Assembly (NCBI RefSeq): GCF_001899075.1
Contig: NZ_MKVA01000003.1
Span: 372,001 to 436,000, forward strand
Reading direction: 5' to 3'
DNA from: Devosia sp. 67-54
Lineage (GTDB): Bacteria > Pseudomonadota > Alphaproteobacteria > Rhizobiales > Devosiaceae
Length of the DNA stretch: 64,000 nt
Of the stretch, positions 53,799 through 62,196 are shown piece after piece (position 1 is the stretch's first letter; every line of letters starts with the position of its first letter). The notes beneath the pieces are model-generated. The model saw only the letters and a list, made by a program, of their open reading frames with translations, searched no databases and was not told the origin of the DNA. The position numbers and the translations under genes were made by a program.

Positions 53799-54902
53799 AT
53801 GAAAATCACCGCCATCCGCATCTACCAGGTCGATCTCCCGCTCCGCGAAGGCCGCTACAACTGGTCGGGCGGCAACTTCATGGAAGTGTTCGACTCGACC
53901 GTGGTCGCCGTCGAGACCGATGCCGGCATCACCGGCTATGCCGAATGCTGCCCGCTCGGCTCGGCCTATCTGCCCAGCTACGCCAGGGGCGTGCGCGCCG
54001 GCCTCGACGAGATCGGCCCGAAGCTCATTGGCCACGACCCCACCGACCTCTGGCCGCTCAACCACCACATGGACGCGGTGCTGCGCGGCCACCCCTACGT
54101 CAAGGCGCCCATCGACATCGCCTGCTGGGACATTCTCGGCCAGGTCGCCGGCCTGCCGGTGTACAAGCTGCTGGGCGGCGGCGAGCAGGATAAAATTGCG
54201 CTCTACCGCGCCATCAGCCAGGAAGACGCCGGGCGTATGGCTGAAAAGATCGCCGGCTACCGCGCCGAAGGCTACACCAAGTTCCAGCTCAAGGTCGGCG
54301 GCGATGCGGCCGACGACATCGCCCGCATCCGCGCCTGCCGCGCCATCCTCGCGCCCACCGACATTCTCGTCGCCGACGCCAACACCGGCTGGACCAAGGC
54401 CGACGCCGCCCGCGTCGTCGCCGCCGTGCGCGACCTCGACGTCTATATCGAGCAGCCCTGCATGACCTACGAGGAAAGCCTTTCCATCCGCCGCCGCACG
54501 GCGCTGCCCTTCGTCCTCGACGAGAACATCGGCTCGGTGCAGGATCTGGTAACGGGCATCGCCGAGGACGCCTTCGACGTCATCAACCTCAAGATTTCCA
54601 AGGTCGGCGGCCTCACCAAGGCAAAACAGATGCGCGACCTCTGCGTCAGCCACTCCATCCCGATGACCATCGAGGACACCTGGGGCGGCGACATCGTCAC
54701 CGCCACCATCGCGCACCTCGCCCGCTCGACGCCCGAGCGCTTCTGCTTCACCGCCACCGACTTCAATTCCTACGTCACTGTCTCCACCGCCGACGGCGCC
54801 CCCCGACGCGAGCACGGCTTCATGACCGCCTCCGACCAGCCCGGCCTCGGCGTTACCCCCAAATGGGACGTGCTGGGCGATCCCGTGCAGGTGATCCGAT
54901 GA
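53799..54902 (+). CDS. Enolase-superfamily, probable cis-3-hydroxyproline dehydratase
   Basis: A 367-residue mandelate-racemase/muconate-lactonising-type protein. A capping domain covers ~1-125 ([27 protein letters not shown]). The barrel carries a catalytic Lys165 in FQLKVGG, metal ligands in [15 protein letters not shown] and LDENIG, and the second base Lys in LKISKVGG. The same motif pattern (QxK and W-GGDI) occurs in cis-3-hydroxy-L-proline dehydratases and in hydroxyproline-betaine 2-epimerases. The adjacent trans-3-hydroxyproline dehydratase and pyrroline-2-carboxylate reductase favour the dehydratase. An epimerase for proline or hydroxyproline betaine remains possible. Confidence 0.75.
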   Translation: MKITAIRIYQVDLPLREGRYNWSGGNFMEVFDSTVVAVETDAGITGYAECCPLGSAYLPSYARGVRAGLDEIGPKLIGHDPTDLWPLNHHMDAVLRGHPYVKAPIDIACWDILGQVAGLPVYKLLGGGEQDKIALYRAISQEDAGRMAEKIAGYRAEGYTKFQLKVGGDAADDIARIRACRAILAPTDILVADANTGWTKADAARVVAAVRDLDVYIEQPCMTYEESLSIRRRTALPFVLDENIGSVQDLVTGIAEDAFDVINLKISKVGGLTKAKQMRDLCVSHSIPMTIEDTWGGDIVTATIAHLARSTPERFCFTATDFNSYVTVSTADGAPRREHGFMTASDQPGLGVTPKWDVLGDPVQVIR

Positions 54903-54918
54903 GAGTATCGTGCGCGCT

Positions 54919-55010
54919 GCTCCCACCCCGCAGGGGGGGAGGAAGCCCGACTGAGCCATCGGTTCTATCGCCCCCCTCCCCCTTGCGGGGAGGGGCCGGG
55001 GGTGGGGGCC
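54919..55010. repeat. Palindromic GC-rich repeat, copy 4
   Basis: A shortened left arm (CTCCCACCCCGCAGGGGGGAG) is followed by the interior in inverted orientation (GACTGAG and GGTTCTATCGC, the reverse complement of copy 2) and a full right arm ending CCGGGGGTGGGGGCC. It lies in the 127-base gap between the two dehydratase genes. Confidence 0.8.
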
Positions 55011-55029
55011 ACACCCACCCGGGCCAGCC

Positions 55030-56064
55030 ATGAGAACCACCCGTTCCATCGACATCGTCTCCTGCCACGCCGAGGGCGAGGTCGGCGACGTCATCGTCGG
55101 CGGCGTCGCGCCACCGCCCGGCGACACGCTGTGGGCCCAGTCGCGCTTCATCGCCACCGACCAGACGCTGCGTAATTTCGTCCTCAACGAGCCGCGCGGC
55201 GGCGTCTTCCGCCACGTCAATCTGCTGGTGCCGCCGAAAAATCCGAAGGCGCAGATGGGCTTCATCATCATGGAGCCCGAGGACACGCCGCCGATGTCGG
55301 GCTCCAACTCCATCTGCGTCGCCACCGTCCTGCTCGACACCGGCATCGTGCCGATGACCGAGCCCGAGACCCGCCTCACGCTCGAAGCTCCCGGCGGCCT
55401 CGTCGAGATCGTCGCCCAATGCCGTGACGGCAAGGCCGAGCGCATCACCGTCACCAACGTCCCGAGCTTCGCCGATCGCCTCGATGCAAAACTCGAGGTC
55501 GAGGGCCTGGGCACGCTCACCGTCGACACCGCCTATGGCGGCGACAGCTTCGTCATCGTCGATGCCGACGCGCTCGGCTTCGCCGTCGTTCCCGACGAGG
55601 CGCGCGATCTCGCCGAGACCGGCATCCGCATCACCCGCGCCGCCAACGAGCAATTGGGCTTCCGCCACCCCACCAATCCCGACTGGACGCACTATTCCTT
55701 CTGCCAGATCGCCCGCCCGGTGGAGCCGCGCGATGGCCTCCTGACCGCCGCCAACGCCGTCGCCATCCAGCCCGGCAAGATCGACCGCTCGCCCACCGGC
55801 ACCGGCGCCTCCGCCCGCATGGCGGTGCTGCGCGCCAAGAGGCAGATGCAGGTCGGCGACCGCTATCTCGCCCGCTCCATCATCGGCTCGGAGTTTCTGG
55901 GCCGCATCGAGGCCGACACCATGCTGGGCGGCAAGCCCGCCATCATCCCCTCGATCTCCGGCCGCGCCTGGATCTGCGGCAAGCGTACCGAGATGCTCGA
56001 TCCTGCCGACCCCTGGCCCCAGGGCTACAAGCTCTCCGACACCTGGCCGCGGATCGCCCCGTGA
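55030..56064 (+). CDS. trans-3-hydroxy-L-proline dehydratase
   Basis: A 344-residue proline-racemase-family protein. The positions equivalent to the catalytic cysteines are Ser90 ([10 protein letters not shown]) and Thr256 ([14 protein letters not shown]). Loss of the second Cys to Thr is the mark of 3-hydroxyproline dehydratases, which remove water instead of racemising. The product is pyrroline-2-carboxylate, the substrate of the reductase encoded next; the two genes overlap by GTGA. The Ser at the first position differs from the better-studied Cys/Thr type. The overall size and the rest of the motif match the family. Confidence 0.82.
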   Translation: MRTTRSIDIVSCHAEGEVGDVIVGGVAPPPGDTLWAQSRFIATDQTLRNFVLNEPRGGVFRHVNLLVPPKNPKAQMGFIIMEPEDTPPMSGSNSICVATVLLDTGIVPMTEPETRLTLEAPGGLVEIVAQCRDGKAERITVTNVPSFADRLDAKLEVEGLGTLTVDTAYGGDSFVIVDADALGFAVVPDEARDLAETGIRITRAANEQLGFRHPTNPDWTHYSFCQIARPVEPRDGLLTAANAVAIQPGKIDRSPTGTGASARMAVLRAKRQMQVGDRYLARSIIGSEFLGRIEADTMLGGKPAIIPSISGRAWICGKRTEMLDPADPWPQGYKLSDTWPRIAP

Positions 56065-57071
56065 CCGACGCGCGCATCTCCACCGCCGACCTCGCCGCGC
56101 TGCTCGCCATCATCTTCCGGCGCCACGGCTGCAGCGACATCGTCGCCAAAACCCTCGCCGACAACATGGCGGCCGCCGAGCGCGACGGCGCCCACAGCCA
56201 CGGCGTCTTCCGCGTCGCCGGCAATCTCGGCTCGCTCGACAGCGGCTGGGTCGACGGCAGGGCCGTTCCCACGCTCGAGGACGTGGCTCCGGGCGTGCTG
56301 CGCGGCGACGGCCACAACGGCTTTTCGCTGCCGCTGCTGGAGCTGGCGCGCGCCCCGCTGATGGCCAAGGCCCGCCAGAACGGCCTCGCCATGCTCAGCG
56401 TCCGCAACGCCCATCATTTCAGCGCCGTCTGGCCCGACATCGAGCCCTTCGCCCGCGAGGGCTTCGTGGCGCTGGCCATGATCAACTCCATGTCGAACGT
56501 CGTTCCACACGGCGGCAGGACGCGCCTCTACGGCACCAACCCCATGGGCTTCGCCGTGCCGCGCGATCCCGACCCCATCGTCTTCGACCAGGCCTCGTCG
56601 GGCTGGTCCAATGGCGACGTGCAGATCGCCCGCCGCGAGGGCAGGGCGCTCCCTCCGGGCATCGGCGTCGACCGTGACGGCAACCCCACCACCGATCCCG
56701 ACGCCGTGCTCGAGGGCGGCGCGCTGCTGCCCTTTGGCGGCCACAAGGGCTCGTCCATCGCCATGATGATGGAGATCATGGGCGCCGCGCTCGCCGGCGG
56801 CGACTATTCGTGGGAGATCGACTGGAGCCGCCATCCCGGCGCCGCCACGCCGCATGGCGGCCAGACCTACATCCTCATCGACCCCAACCGCGGCAACGCC
56901 CGCAATTTCGCCGCCCGCATCGAAACCCTGGTCGAGGCCATCCACGCCGCCGGCCAGCAGCGCCTCCCCGGCGACCGCCGCTACGCCAACCGCCGCATCA
57001 ACACCGCCCAGGGCATCCCGCTCCCCGCCGAAACCCTGAACCATCTCCGCGCCCTCGCCGAAGACCGCTGA
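56061..57071 (+). CDS. Pyrroline-2-carboxylate reductase, Ldh2 family
   Basis: A 336-residue protein of the malate/L-lactate dehydrogenase (Ldh2) family. Family features are [35 protein letters not shown] with the catalytic-type His, [21 protein letters not shown] and [17 protein letters not shown]. Members such as DpkA and LhpI reduce pyrroline-2-carboxylate and piperideine-2-carboxylate with NAD(P)H. Here it should turn the dehydratase product into L-proline for PutA. It starts with a GTG that overlaps the stop of the dehydratase gene. It is the last gene of the island; dusA follows after 77 bases. Confidence 0.85.
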   Translation: MTDARISTADLAALLAIIFRRHGCSDIVAKTLADNMAAAERDGAHSHGVFRVAGNLGSLDSGWVDGRAVPTLEDVAPGVLRGDGHNGFSLPLLELARAPLMAKARQNGLAMLSVRNAHHFSAVWPDIEPFAREGFVALAMINSMSNVVPHGGRTRLYGTNPMGFAVPRDPDPIVFDQASSGWSNGDVQIARREGRALPPGIGVDRDGNPTTDPDAVLEGGALLPFGGHKGSSIAMMMEIMGAALAGGDYSWEIDWSRHPGAATPHGGQTYILIDPNRGNARNFAARIETLVEAIHAAGQQRLPGDRRYANRRINTAQGIPLPAETLNHLRALAEDR

Positions 57072-57148
57072 GCCCGATCCCGCGCCTTGCTTGTCCGCAC
57101 GCCGCCGATGCTCTAGGACGGGCGCGTCGTAACCCCCATATCCTGCTC

Positions 57149-58153
57149 GTGACCGAAAAAACCACATCGCTGGCCGAGGCGCGCCGCTTCTCCGTTGCGC
57201 CTATGATGGATTGGACCGACCGGCATTGCCGGTTTCTCCATCGCTTGCTGACGCGCCGGGCGCTGCTGTTCACCGAGATGGTGACCAGCGCCGCCATCGT
57301 GCATGGCCCGCGCGATCGGCTGCTCGGCTTCGATGCGGTCGAGCACCCGGTCGCCGTGCAGCTCGGCGGCTCCGATCCGAGGGAGCTGGCCGAGGCGACA
57401 CGCATCGCCGCCGCCTTCGGCTATGACGAGATCAACCTCAATGTCGGCTGCCCGTCCGACCGCGTGCAGTCGGGCCGCTTCGGCGCCTGCCTGATGGCCG
57501 AACCCGAGCTCGTCGCCGACTGCGTGCGCGCCATGCGCGACGCCACCGACCTTCCGGTCACCGTCAAATGCCGCATCGGCATCGACGAGCAGGACATCGA
57601 GGCGCCGCTCGACCGCTTCGCCGACCTCATGGCCGAGGCGGGCGTCGCGGCGCTCTACGTCCATGCCCGCAAGGCGTGGCTCAAGGGCCTGTCGCCGAAG
57701 GAGAACCGCGAGATCCCGCCGCTCGATTACGGCCGCGTCTATCGTCTCGCCGCGCGCCTGCCGGTGCCGGTGCTGCTCAATGGCGGCATCAAATCGCTGC
57801 ACGAGGCCGAGGATCATCTGGCGTCCGTCTCCGGCGTCATGCTGGGCCGCCTCGCCTACCACGAGCCGATGCGGCTCGCCGCGGTCGACGGCCGCTTTTT
57901 CGGCGAGGCCGCACCGTCCGTCGAGCTGCGCCCCGTCGTCGAGGCCATGGCCGCCTATGCCGAGCGCGAGCTCGCCAGGGGCGCGCGCCTCAACGCCATC
58001 ACCCGCCACATGCTCGGCCTCGCCGCCGCCCGCCCGGGCGCGCGCACCTTCCGCCAGATCCTCAGCGTCGATGCGGCGAGGCGCGGCGCCGGTCCCGAAA
58101 TCCTCCTCCGTGCCCTCGACGCGCTGGAGCCGGATCTGCAGCTCGCGGTGTAG
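57149..58153 (+). CDS. dusA: tRNA-dihydrouridine synthase DusA
   Basis: A 334-residue flavoprotein. Motifs are FSVAPMMDWTDRHCRFLHRLL, EINLNVGCPSDRVQSGRFGACLM with the catalytic Cys, and VKCRIGIDEQD. FMN is bound by LLNGGIKSL and LGRLAYHEP. DusA reduces U20 and U20a in the D-loop of tRNAs. The GTG at 57149 is taken as the start because the following residues (TEKTTSLAEARRFSVAPM) give the usual length; an ATG at 57203 would cut into the barrel. It is convergent with the deaminase gene, 14 bases away. Confidence 0.93.
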   Translation: MTEKTTSLAEARRFSVAPMMDWTDRHCRFLHRLLTRRALLFTEMVTSAAIVHGPRDRLLGFDAVEHPVAVQLGGSDPRELAEATRIAAAFGYDEINLNVGCPSDRVQSGRFGACLMAEPELVADCVRAMRDATDLPVTVKCRIGIDEQDIEAPLDRFADLMAEAGVAALYVHARKAWLKGLSPKENREIPPLDYGRVYRLAARLPVPVLLNGGIKSLHEAEDHLASVSGVMLGRLAYHEPMRLAAVDGRFFGEAAPSVELRPVVEAMAAYAERELARGARLNAITRHMLGLAAARPGARTFRQILSVDAARRGAGPEILLRALDALEPDLQLAV

Positions 58154-58167
58154 CGTCGTTCTCGTCG

Positions 58168-58659
58168 CTATCCCTTCGACGACCAGAACTCCGCCTGCAA
58201 TCGTGCCGCCTCGTCAGCCAGCAGCGGCCCCACCACTTCGGTCGGCCGCTGCCCCGCGGCGAACACCACCGCGCAGGGCAGGTCCAGCGTCGGGTTCTCC
58301 TCATGTGCGCCGGTCTGCGCCTTGAGGTCGCGCTCGCTCTGGCCGAACACCACGCGGCCGATGCCGGCCCAGTAGATCGCGCCGGCGCACATCGCGCAGG
58401 GCTCCGCCGAGCTGTAGAGCGTGCAGTGCTGCAATTGCTCGAGGCTGAGATGCGTCGCCGCCCACGAGGCGAGCAGCCGCTCGGCATGCGCCGTGCGGTC
58501 GCCGCCCGCCGCGCTGAAGCCGTTGCCCTGTTCGCGCAGCACCGTGCCCTGCGCATCCGCCAGCAGCGCGCCGAACGGATGGTCGCCGCTTGCGCGCGCC
58601 CGCTGCGCCACGGCAAAGGCCTGCCGCAGCAGCCGCTCGTCATCGTCGCGTTGGGGCAT
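58168..58659 (-). CDS. Nucleoside/cytidine deaminase-family protein
   Basis: A 163-residue zinc deaminase. The zinc site is complete: HAERLL and EPCAMCAGA, with the catalytic Glu after the His. The fold is that of guanine deaminase/TadA-like proteins, but the long C-terminus (FGQSERDLKAQTGAHEENP) and the position without tRNA genes argue against TadA. Guanine, cytosine or a small nucleoside are possible substrates. The start at 58659 was chosen, since no stop closes the frame further upstream but the family begins near MPQRDDDERLLRQAF. An unlinked metabolic role is likely. Confidence 0.82.
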   Translation of the reverse strand: MPQRDDDERLLRQAFAVAQRARASGDHPFGALLADAQGTVLREQGNGFSAAGGDRTAHAERLLASWAATHLSLEQLQHCTLYSSAEPCAMCAGAIYWAGIGRVVFGQSERDLKAQTGAHEENPTLDLPCAVVFAAGQRPTEVVGPLLADEAARLQAEFWSSKG

Positions 58660-58685
58660 GTCGGCCTCCCTTGGATCGGCCGACC

Positions 58686-59372
58686 CTAGTCGGAGAGTTC
58701 GAGCTTGTCGCCTGCCACCGAATAGCGGCTCAGCGTTTCGAGGAAGGTCATGCCGAGCAGGCTCCCGTCGAGCGCCCCGCGGTCGGCGACGAAGGCCTGC
58801 ACGCGCTTGCGCCTTATGCCGCCCACCTCCATCTCGGCCAGCGTCACCACCGCGGCGCGGCCGGTGCCGTTGGCCGTGGTCACCGGCGTGTCGAAATTCA
58901 GCGCCTCGACGTCGATGCCGGCCTTGCGGGCGTCGGCGTAGGACAGCACCACGGCGCTGGCGCCGGTGTCGAACAGCAGCGCCATGTCGGCGCCGTTCAC
59001 CCGCGAGGCCACGAGGAAATGCCCGTCGAGGCCGCGCGTGAAGCGGGCCGTGCCATTGCGCGAATCGATCACCGCCGAGGTCGGCGACAACTCGCCGAAC
59101 ACCCGCGCCGCCACGCCCTTGATGTCCTCGCGATAGGTGTAGCCCACCAGCGAGACGACGAAGATCGCGCCCCACATGGCCACGTTGGCAACGATGGTCG
59201 AAAACTTCTGCCGCCGCGAGAACGCTCCGGCGGCAAACACGATCGCCAGCACCACCAGCACGATCAGCTGCGCGAATTGCGCCTGCGACAGCCCGAGCAC
59301 GGTCCCGGCATCGGCGCTCACCAGCAGCCCGATCCCCACCGCCACCAGCAATGCGACACCGACAAACAGCAT
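58686..59372 (-). CDS. Membrane-anchored retropepsin-like aspartic protease
   Basis: A 228-residue protein. Three membrane segments lie in the first ~90 residues. The C-terminal half is a retropepsin-like domain with LFDTGASAVVLS carrying the catalytic Asp and a partner strand GSLLGMTFLETLS. The architecture matches the TIGR02281 (clan AA) group found in alphaproteobacteria. It is thought to act as a dimer on the periplasmic side, substrate unknown. It is 26 bases upstream of the deaminase gene, in the same direction. Confidence 0.82.
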   Translation of the reverse strand: MLFVGVALLVAVGIGLLVSADAGTVLGLSQAQFAQLIVLVVLAIVFAAGAFSRRQKFSTIVANVAMWGAIFVVSLVGYTYREDIKGVAARVFGELSPTSAVIDSRNGTARFTRGLDGHFLVASRVNGADMALLFDTGASAVVLSYADARKAGIDVEALNFDTPVTTANGTGRAAVVTLAEMEVGGIRRKRVQAFVADRGALDGSLLGMTFLETLSRYSVAGDKLELSD

Positions 59373-59513
59373 GGCCGGAATAGTGGGGACGATTGGGGCG
59401 AAATCAAGCGTCCACCGCGGTTGGCCGATCGAGCCCTCTAGGGATCGATCGGCCAGAGCGCAAAGAAGACCCTCATAGCGAAGCTAGGGCGGGGGGAGCC
59501 GTCAGCATCGCGC

Positions 59514-60401
59514 TCACACGAACACCATGAACCCCGTCAGCACCGCCACCTCCACCAGCGCCATCAGCGCGCCGATCAGATCGCCGGTCTGCCCGCCGAT
59601 CAGCCGCCGGCACAGCGTCACCCAGCCCCACACCACCAGCGCGCCCAGCGCATAGGCGACCACCAGCCCCGCAACGCTCACCGCGAACGCCGCCAGGACG
59701 AAGCTCAGCACCACCATGAACACCGCGCCGATGCCGAAGGCCTGCCGCGACACCTGTCCGGCGGCCGCCGCCGCTCCGCCGGTGCGGGCCGCCGGCAGCG
59801 CCACGGTCAGCCACAGCGCCCCCGAGCGCGCCATCACCGTGGCCGCCAGCCACACGCCCGCCGCTTCCAGCGGATTGGCGATCGCGCCGATGGCGGCGAT
59901 GCGCAGCGCCAGCAGCAGCGCGATGGCGCAGACGCCATAGGTGCCGTGCCGGCTGTCCTTCATGATCGCCAGCCGCGCCTCGACGTCGTGCCCGCCGAAC
60001 AATCCGTCCAGCGCATCCGCCAGCGCGTCCTCGGCCATGCCGCCGGTCACCGCCACCATTGCCGCCACCGCCAGCGCCGCCGCGAAATAATGCGGCACGT
60101 TCAGCCATTCGAGCCCCAGCAGCACCAGCACCGGGCCGATGCCGATCGCCAGGCTGGCAAAGGGCAGGGCCAGCGCCATGCGCGTGAGGTTCGGCCGCCG
60201 GTGCGGCGCGTTCCCGGTGGGCAGCCGCGAAAAGAAGCGGATGCCCATCAGCAGATCGTCGCCGAATCGGACGTCCCCCTTGAGCGGGTTGTTGTCGTTG
60301 GTCGGGCGCGGCGCGGGCGCCCCCGTCGGGTCGTCGGTCAATTGCGGGTCCGCCAGGATGGTTGCCGCCTTGTCCCACCGAAGCACAGGCCAGGCAAGCA
60401 C
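59514..60401 (-). CDS. cobS: Adenosylcobinamide-GDP ribazoletransferase CobS
   Basis: A 295-residue membrane enzyme. After a ~45-residue cytoplasmic N-terminus come LLMGIRFFSRLPTGN and several membrane segments with the active-site AEDALADALDGLFGG and IMKDSRHGTYG motifs. It joins adenosylcobinamide-GDP to alpha-ribazole in the last steps of cobalamin synthesis. It is named CobV in Pseudomonas denitrificans. Translation appears to start at a GTG at 60401. It is divergent from cobT, 72 bases apart. No cobalamin riboswitch fits in that gap. Confidence 0.88.
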   Translation of the reverse strand: MLAWPVLRWDKAATILADPQLTDDPTGAPAPRPTNDNNPLKGDVRFGDDLLMGIRFFSRLPTGNAPHRRPNLTRMALALPFASLAIGIGPVLVLLGLEWLNVPHYFAAALAVAAMVAVTGGMAEDALADALDGLFGGHDVEARLAIMKDSRHGTYGVCAIALLLALRIAAIGAIANPLEAAGVWLAATVMARSGALWLTVALPAARTGGAAAAAGQVSRQAFGIGAVFMVVLSFVLAAFAVSVAGLVVAYALGALVVWGWVTLCRRLIGGQTGDLIGALMALVEVAVLTGFMVFV

Positions 60402-60473
60402 CGCCCCGGCCGGATGGGACTAGGCGCGGGCGCAGACTCGGCGCATGAAGGCCGCCCACCGGGAGCGTCCGCC

Positions 60474-61487
60474 ATGCCTGCCAGCCCCTTCGCCGAAATC
60501 CTCGAGCTCCTGACCATCGTGCCGGAGGGCGACGAGGCGGCGGTCGACGCCGTGCGCCGGCACGACGCCCAGCTCACCAAGCCGCCCGGCTCGCTCGGCC
60601 GGCTCGAGGGCCTGGTCGAATGGCTGGCGCGCTGGCAGGGCAAGTCGAAGCCCACCTTCGACGATCCGATGGTAGCGATCTTCGCCGGCAATCACGGCGT
60701 CACCGACCAGGGCGTCAGCGCCTTCCCGCGCGAGGTGACGGCGCAGATGGTCGCCAATTTCACCGAGGGCGGCGCCGCCATCAGCCAGATCTGCGCCCAG
60801 CACGAGCTCAATCTGCGGGTCTTCGAGCTGGCGCTGGAGCTGCCCACCGGCGACATCACCCGCACCGTCGCCATGGACGACAAGATGTGCGCCGCCACCA
60901 TCGCCTACGGCATGGAGGCCATCGCCGGCAAACCCGACGTGCTCGGCATCGGCGAAATGGGCATCGGCAACACCACGATCGCCGCCGCCCTCTACGCCGC
61001 GCTCTACGGCGGCAGCGGCGCCGACTGGGTCGGGCGCGGCACCGGCGTCGACGATGCCGGACTGCGCCGCAAGGCCGACGCCGTCGACCGCGCCCTCGAG
61101 CGCCACCGCGCCAACCTCACCGATCCGCTGTCGATCCTCGCCCGCCTCGGCGGCCGCGAGATCGCCGCCATGCTGGGCGCCATCATCGCCGCCCGCCAGC
61201 AGCACATCCCGGTGGTCGTCGACGGCTTCGTCGCCACCTCCGCCGCCGCCATCGCGCACGCCGTCAATCCGGCCGCCATCGACCATTGCCTGTTCGCCCA
61301 CGCCTCGGCCGAGACTGCCCATCGCAAGGTGCTGGACCGCCTCGGCGTCCGCCCGCTGCTCGACCTCGACATGCGCCTGGGGGAGGGGAGCGGCGCCGCC
61401 CTCGCCATGGTCCTCGTCAAGACCGCGCTGCACCTGCACCAGCACATGGCGACCTTCCAGAGCGCCGGCGTCAGCGGCAAGGACTGA
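60474..61487 (+). CDS. cobT: Nicotinate-nucleotide-dimethylbenzimidazole phosphoribosyltransferase
   Basis: A 337-residue CobT-family enzyme (CobU in P. denitrificans). Conserved segments are LTKPPGSLGRLE, AGNHGVTDQGVSAFPREVT, IGEMGIGNTTIAAALYAAL and DRLGVRPLLDLDMRLGEGSGAALAM, with the catalytic Glu in the last. It makes alpha-ribazole phosphate, which after dephosphorylation is the substrate of CobS, its divergent neighbour. GGGAGCG precedes the ATG. The stop TGA is directly followed by the opposing stop of the next gene, with no base between. Confidence 0.93.
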   Translation: MPASPFAEILELLTIVPEGDEAAVDAVRRHDAQLTKPPGSLGRLEGLVEWLARWQGKSKPTFDDPMVAIFAGNHGVTDQGVSAFPREVTAQMVANFTEGGAAISQICAQHELNLRVFELALELPTGDITRTVAMDDKMCAATIAYGMEAIAGKPDVLGIGEMGIGNTTIAAALYAALYGGSGADWVGRGTGVDDAGLRRKADAVDRALERHRANLTDPLSILARLGGREIAAMLGAIIAARQQHIPVVVDGFVATSAAAIAHAVNPAAIDHCLFAHASAETAHRKVLDRLGVRPLLDLDMRLGEGSGAALAMVLVKTALHLHQHMATFQSAGVSGKD

Positions 61488-61904
61488 CTACCAGCAGAAG
61501 GTCGCCGTTTTCGCCGGGCCGTCAAAGGTCAGGACGCCCTTGCTTAGCATGTCCATGCCGAGAACGGCGTCGAACTCTGGCTGGCGGTGAATGAGTCCCG
61601 CCAGCCGACGGTCCCGAAATAGCGTTGGCATGTCAGGATCGAGGGCGAGATCACCGTGAAACAGGTCGATGGCTACTCTACCGGCCGGCGTAATCATTTC
61701 GTCCTCGCCGACATTGGGAAGCGACACTGCGACTGCGATCTCCACGCTGACCGACGTATGGGTCGCTCCTGTGTCGATGAGCGCGTCGATCCAGTGAATG
61801 TTGTCTTTGCCGCCTTCGGATTTTGGCAGGGCCAATCCCATCCGCACGATGAGGCCGATCGCCTCAATGCGTATCGGGATGCAGCGCATACGACCAGGCA
61901 CCAA
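61488..61904 (-). CDS. Small retropepsin-like protein
   Basis: A 138-residue protein (133 if it starts at the ATG at 61889 rather than the TTG at 61904). It has one aspartic-protease half-site, ALIDTGATHTSVS, and the matching strand FDAVLGMDML. The fold should form a homodimer, as in viral proteases. There is no signal peptide. Its 5' end overlaps an 87-residue gene of the same operon. This pairing may be a toxin-antitoxin-like or regulated-protease unit, but nothing proves it. The substrate is unknown. Confidence 0.65.
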   Translation of the reverse strand: MVPGRMRCIPIRIEAIGLIVRMGLALPKSEGGKDNIHWIDALIDTGATHTSVSVEIAVAVSLPNVGEDEMITPAGRVAIDLFHGDLALDPDMPTLFRDRRLAGLIHRQPEFDAVLGMDMLSKGVLTFDGPAKTATFCW

Positions 61905-62127
61905 GGGTTATGACCCGGTCCGTAACTTCCTGCACAGAGAAATGCCCGCGGCCGAATGTACGTGAGCCAAACTGAACCGCGTCCGCGAAAGTATCGAAAG
62001 ACCTCTCAATCTTGCGCTGATGCAGCACGACGAACTTGCCTGGAATGCGGAGCATCAACTCAGGCAAAAGTTGCTTGAACGCCTCGTAGTTGTCGTGAAC
62101 TTCGCGTTTGGCGCCGTCATGTTTCAT
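61864..62127 (-). CDS. Small partner protein of the retropepsin gene
   Basis: An 87-residue protein starting MKHDGAKREVHDNYEAF. It contains a short beta-rich region (GKFVVLHQRKIERSFDTFAD), which resembles the DUF5678 pattern in which a phrase like 'GKWVAI-K.G-VVA-G-' is followed by a helix. The match is weak. It has a stop overlapping the protease gene by about 40 bases, so the two are co-translated. An upstream start at 62190 would add a Cys-rich tail and is less likely. Confidence 0.6.
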   Translation of the reverse strand: MKHDGAKREVHDNYEAFKQLLPELMLRIPGKFVVLHQRKIERSFDTFADAVQFGSRTFGRGHFSVQEVTDRVITLGAWSYALHPDTH

Positions 62128-62196
62128 TCGTCGAACCCAACGTTGCGCATACCAGCAACATAGACACTCGGAGCCTCGATTCAATGGCATGCCGCC

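Noticed and set aside
51168-55529. Very long open frame on the minus strand (over 1450 codons) opposite the hydroxyproline genes
   Set aside because: It lies antisense to six well-supported genes, runs through two palindromic repeats, and its product is low-complexity. High GC with rare stops explains it.
60402-60473. Possible cobalamin riboswitch between cobS and cobT
   Set aside because: The gap is only 72 bases and lacks the B12-box; a riboswitch of about 200 bases does not fit.
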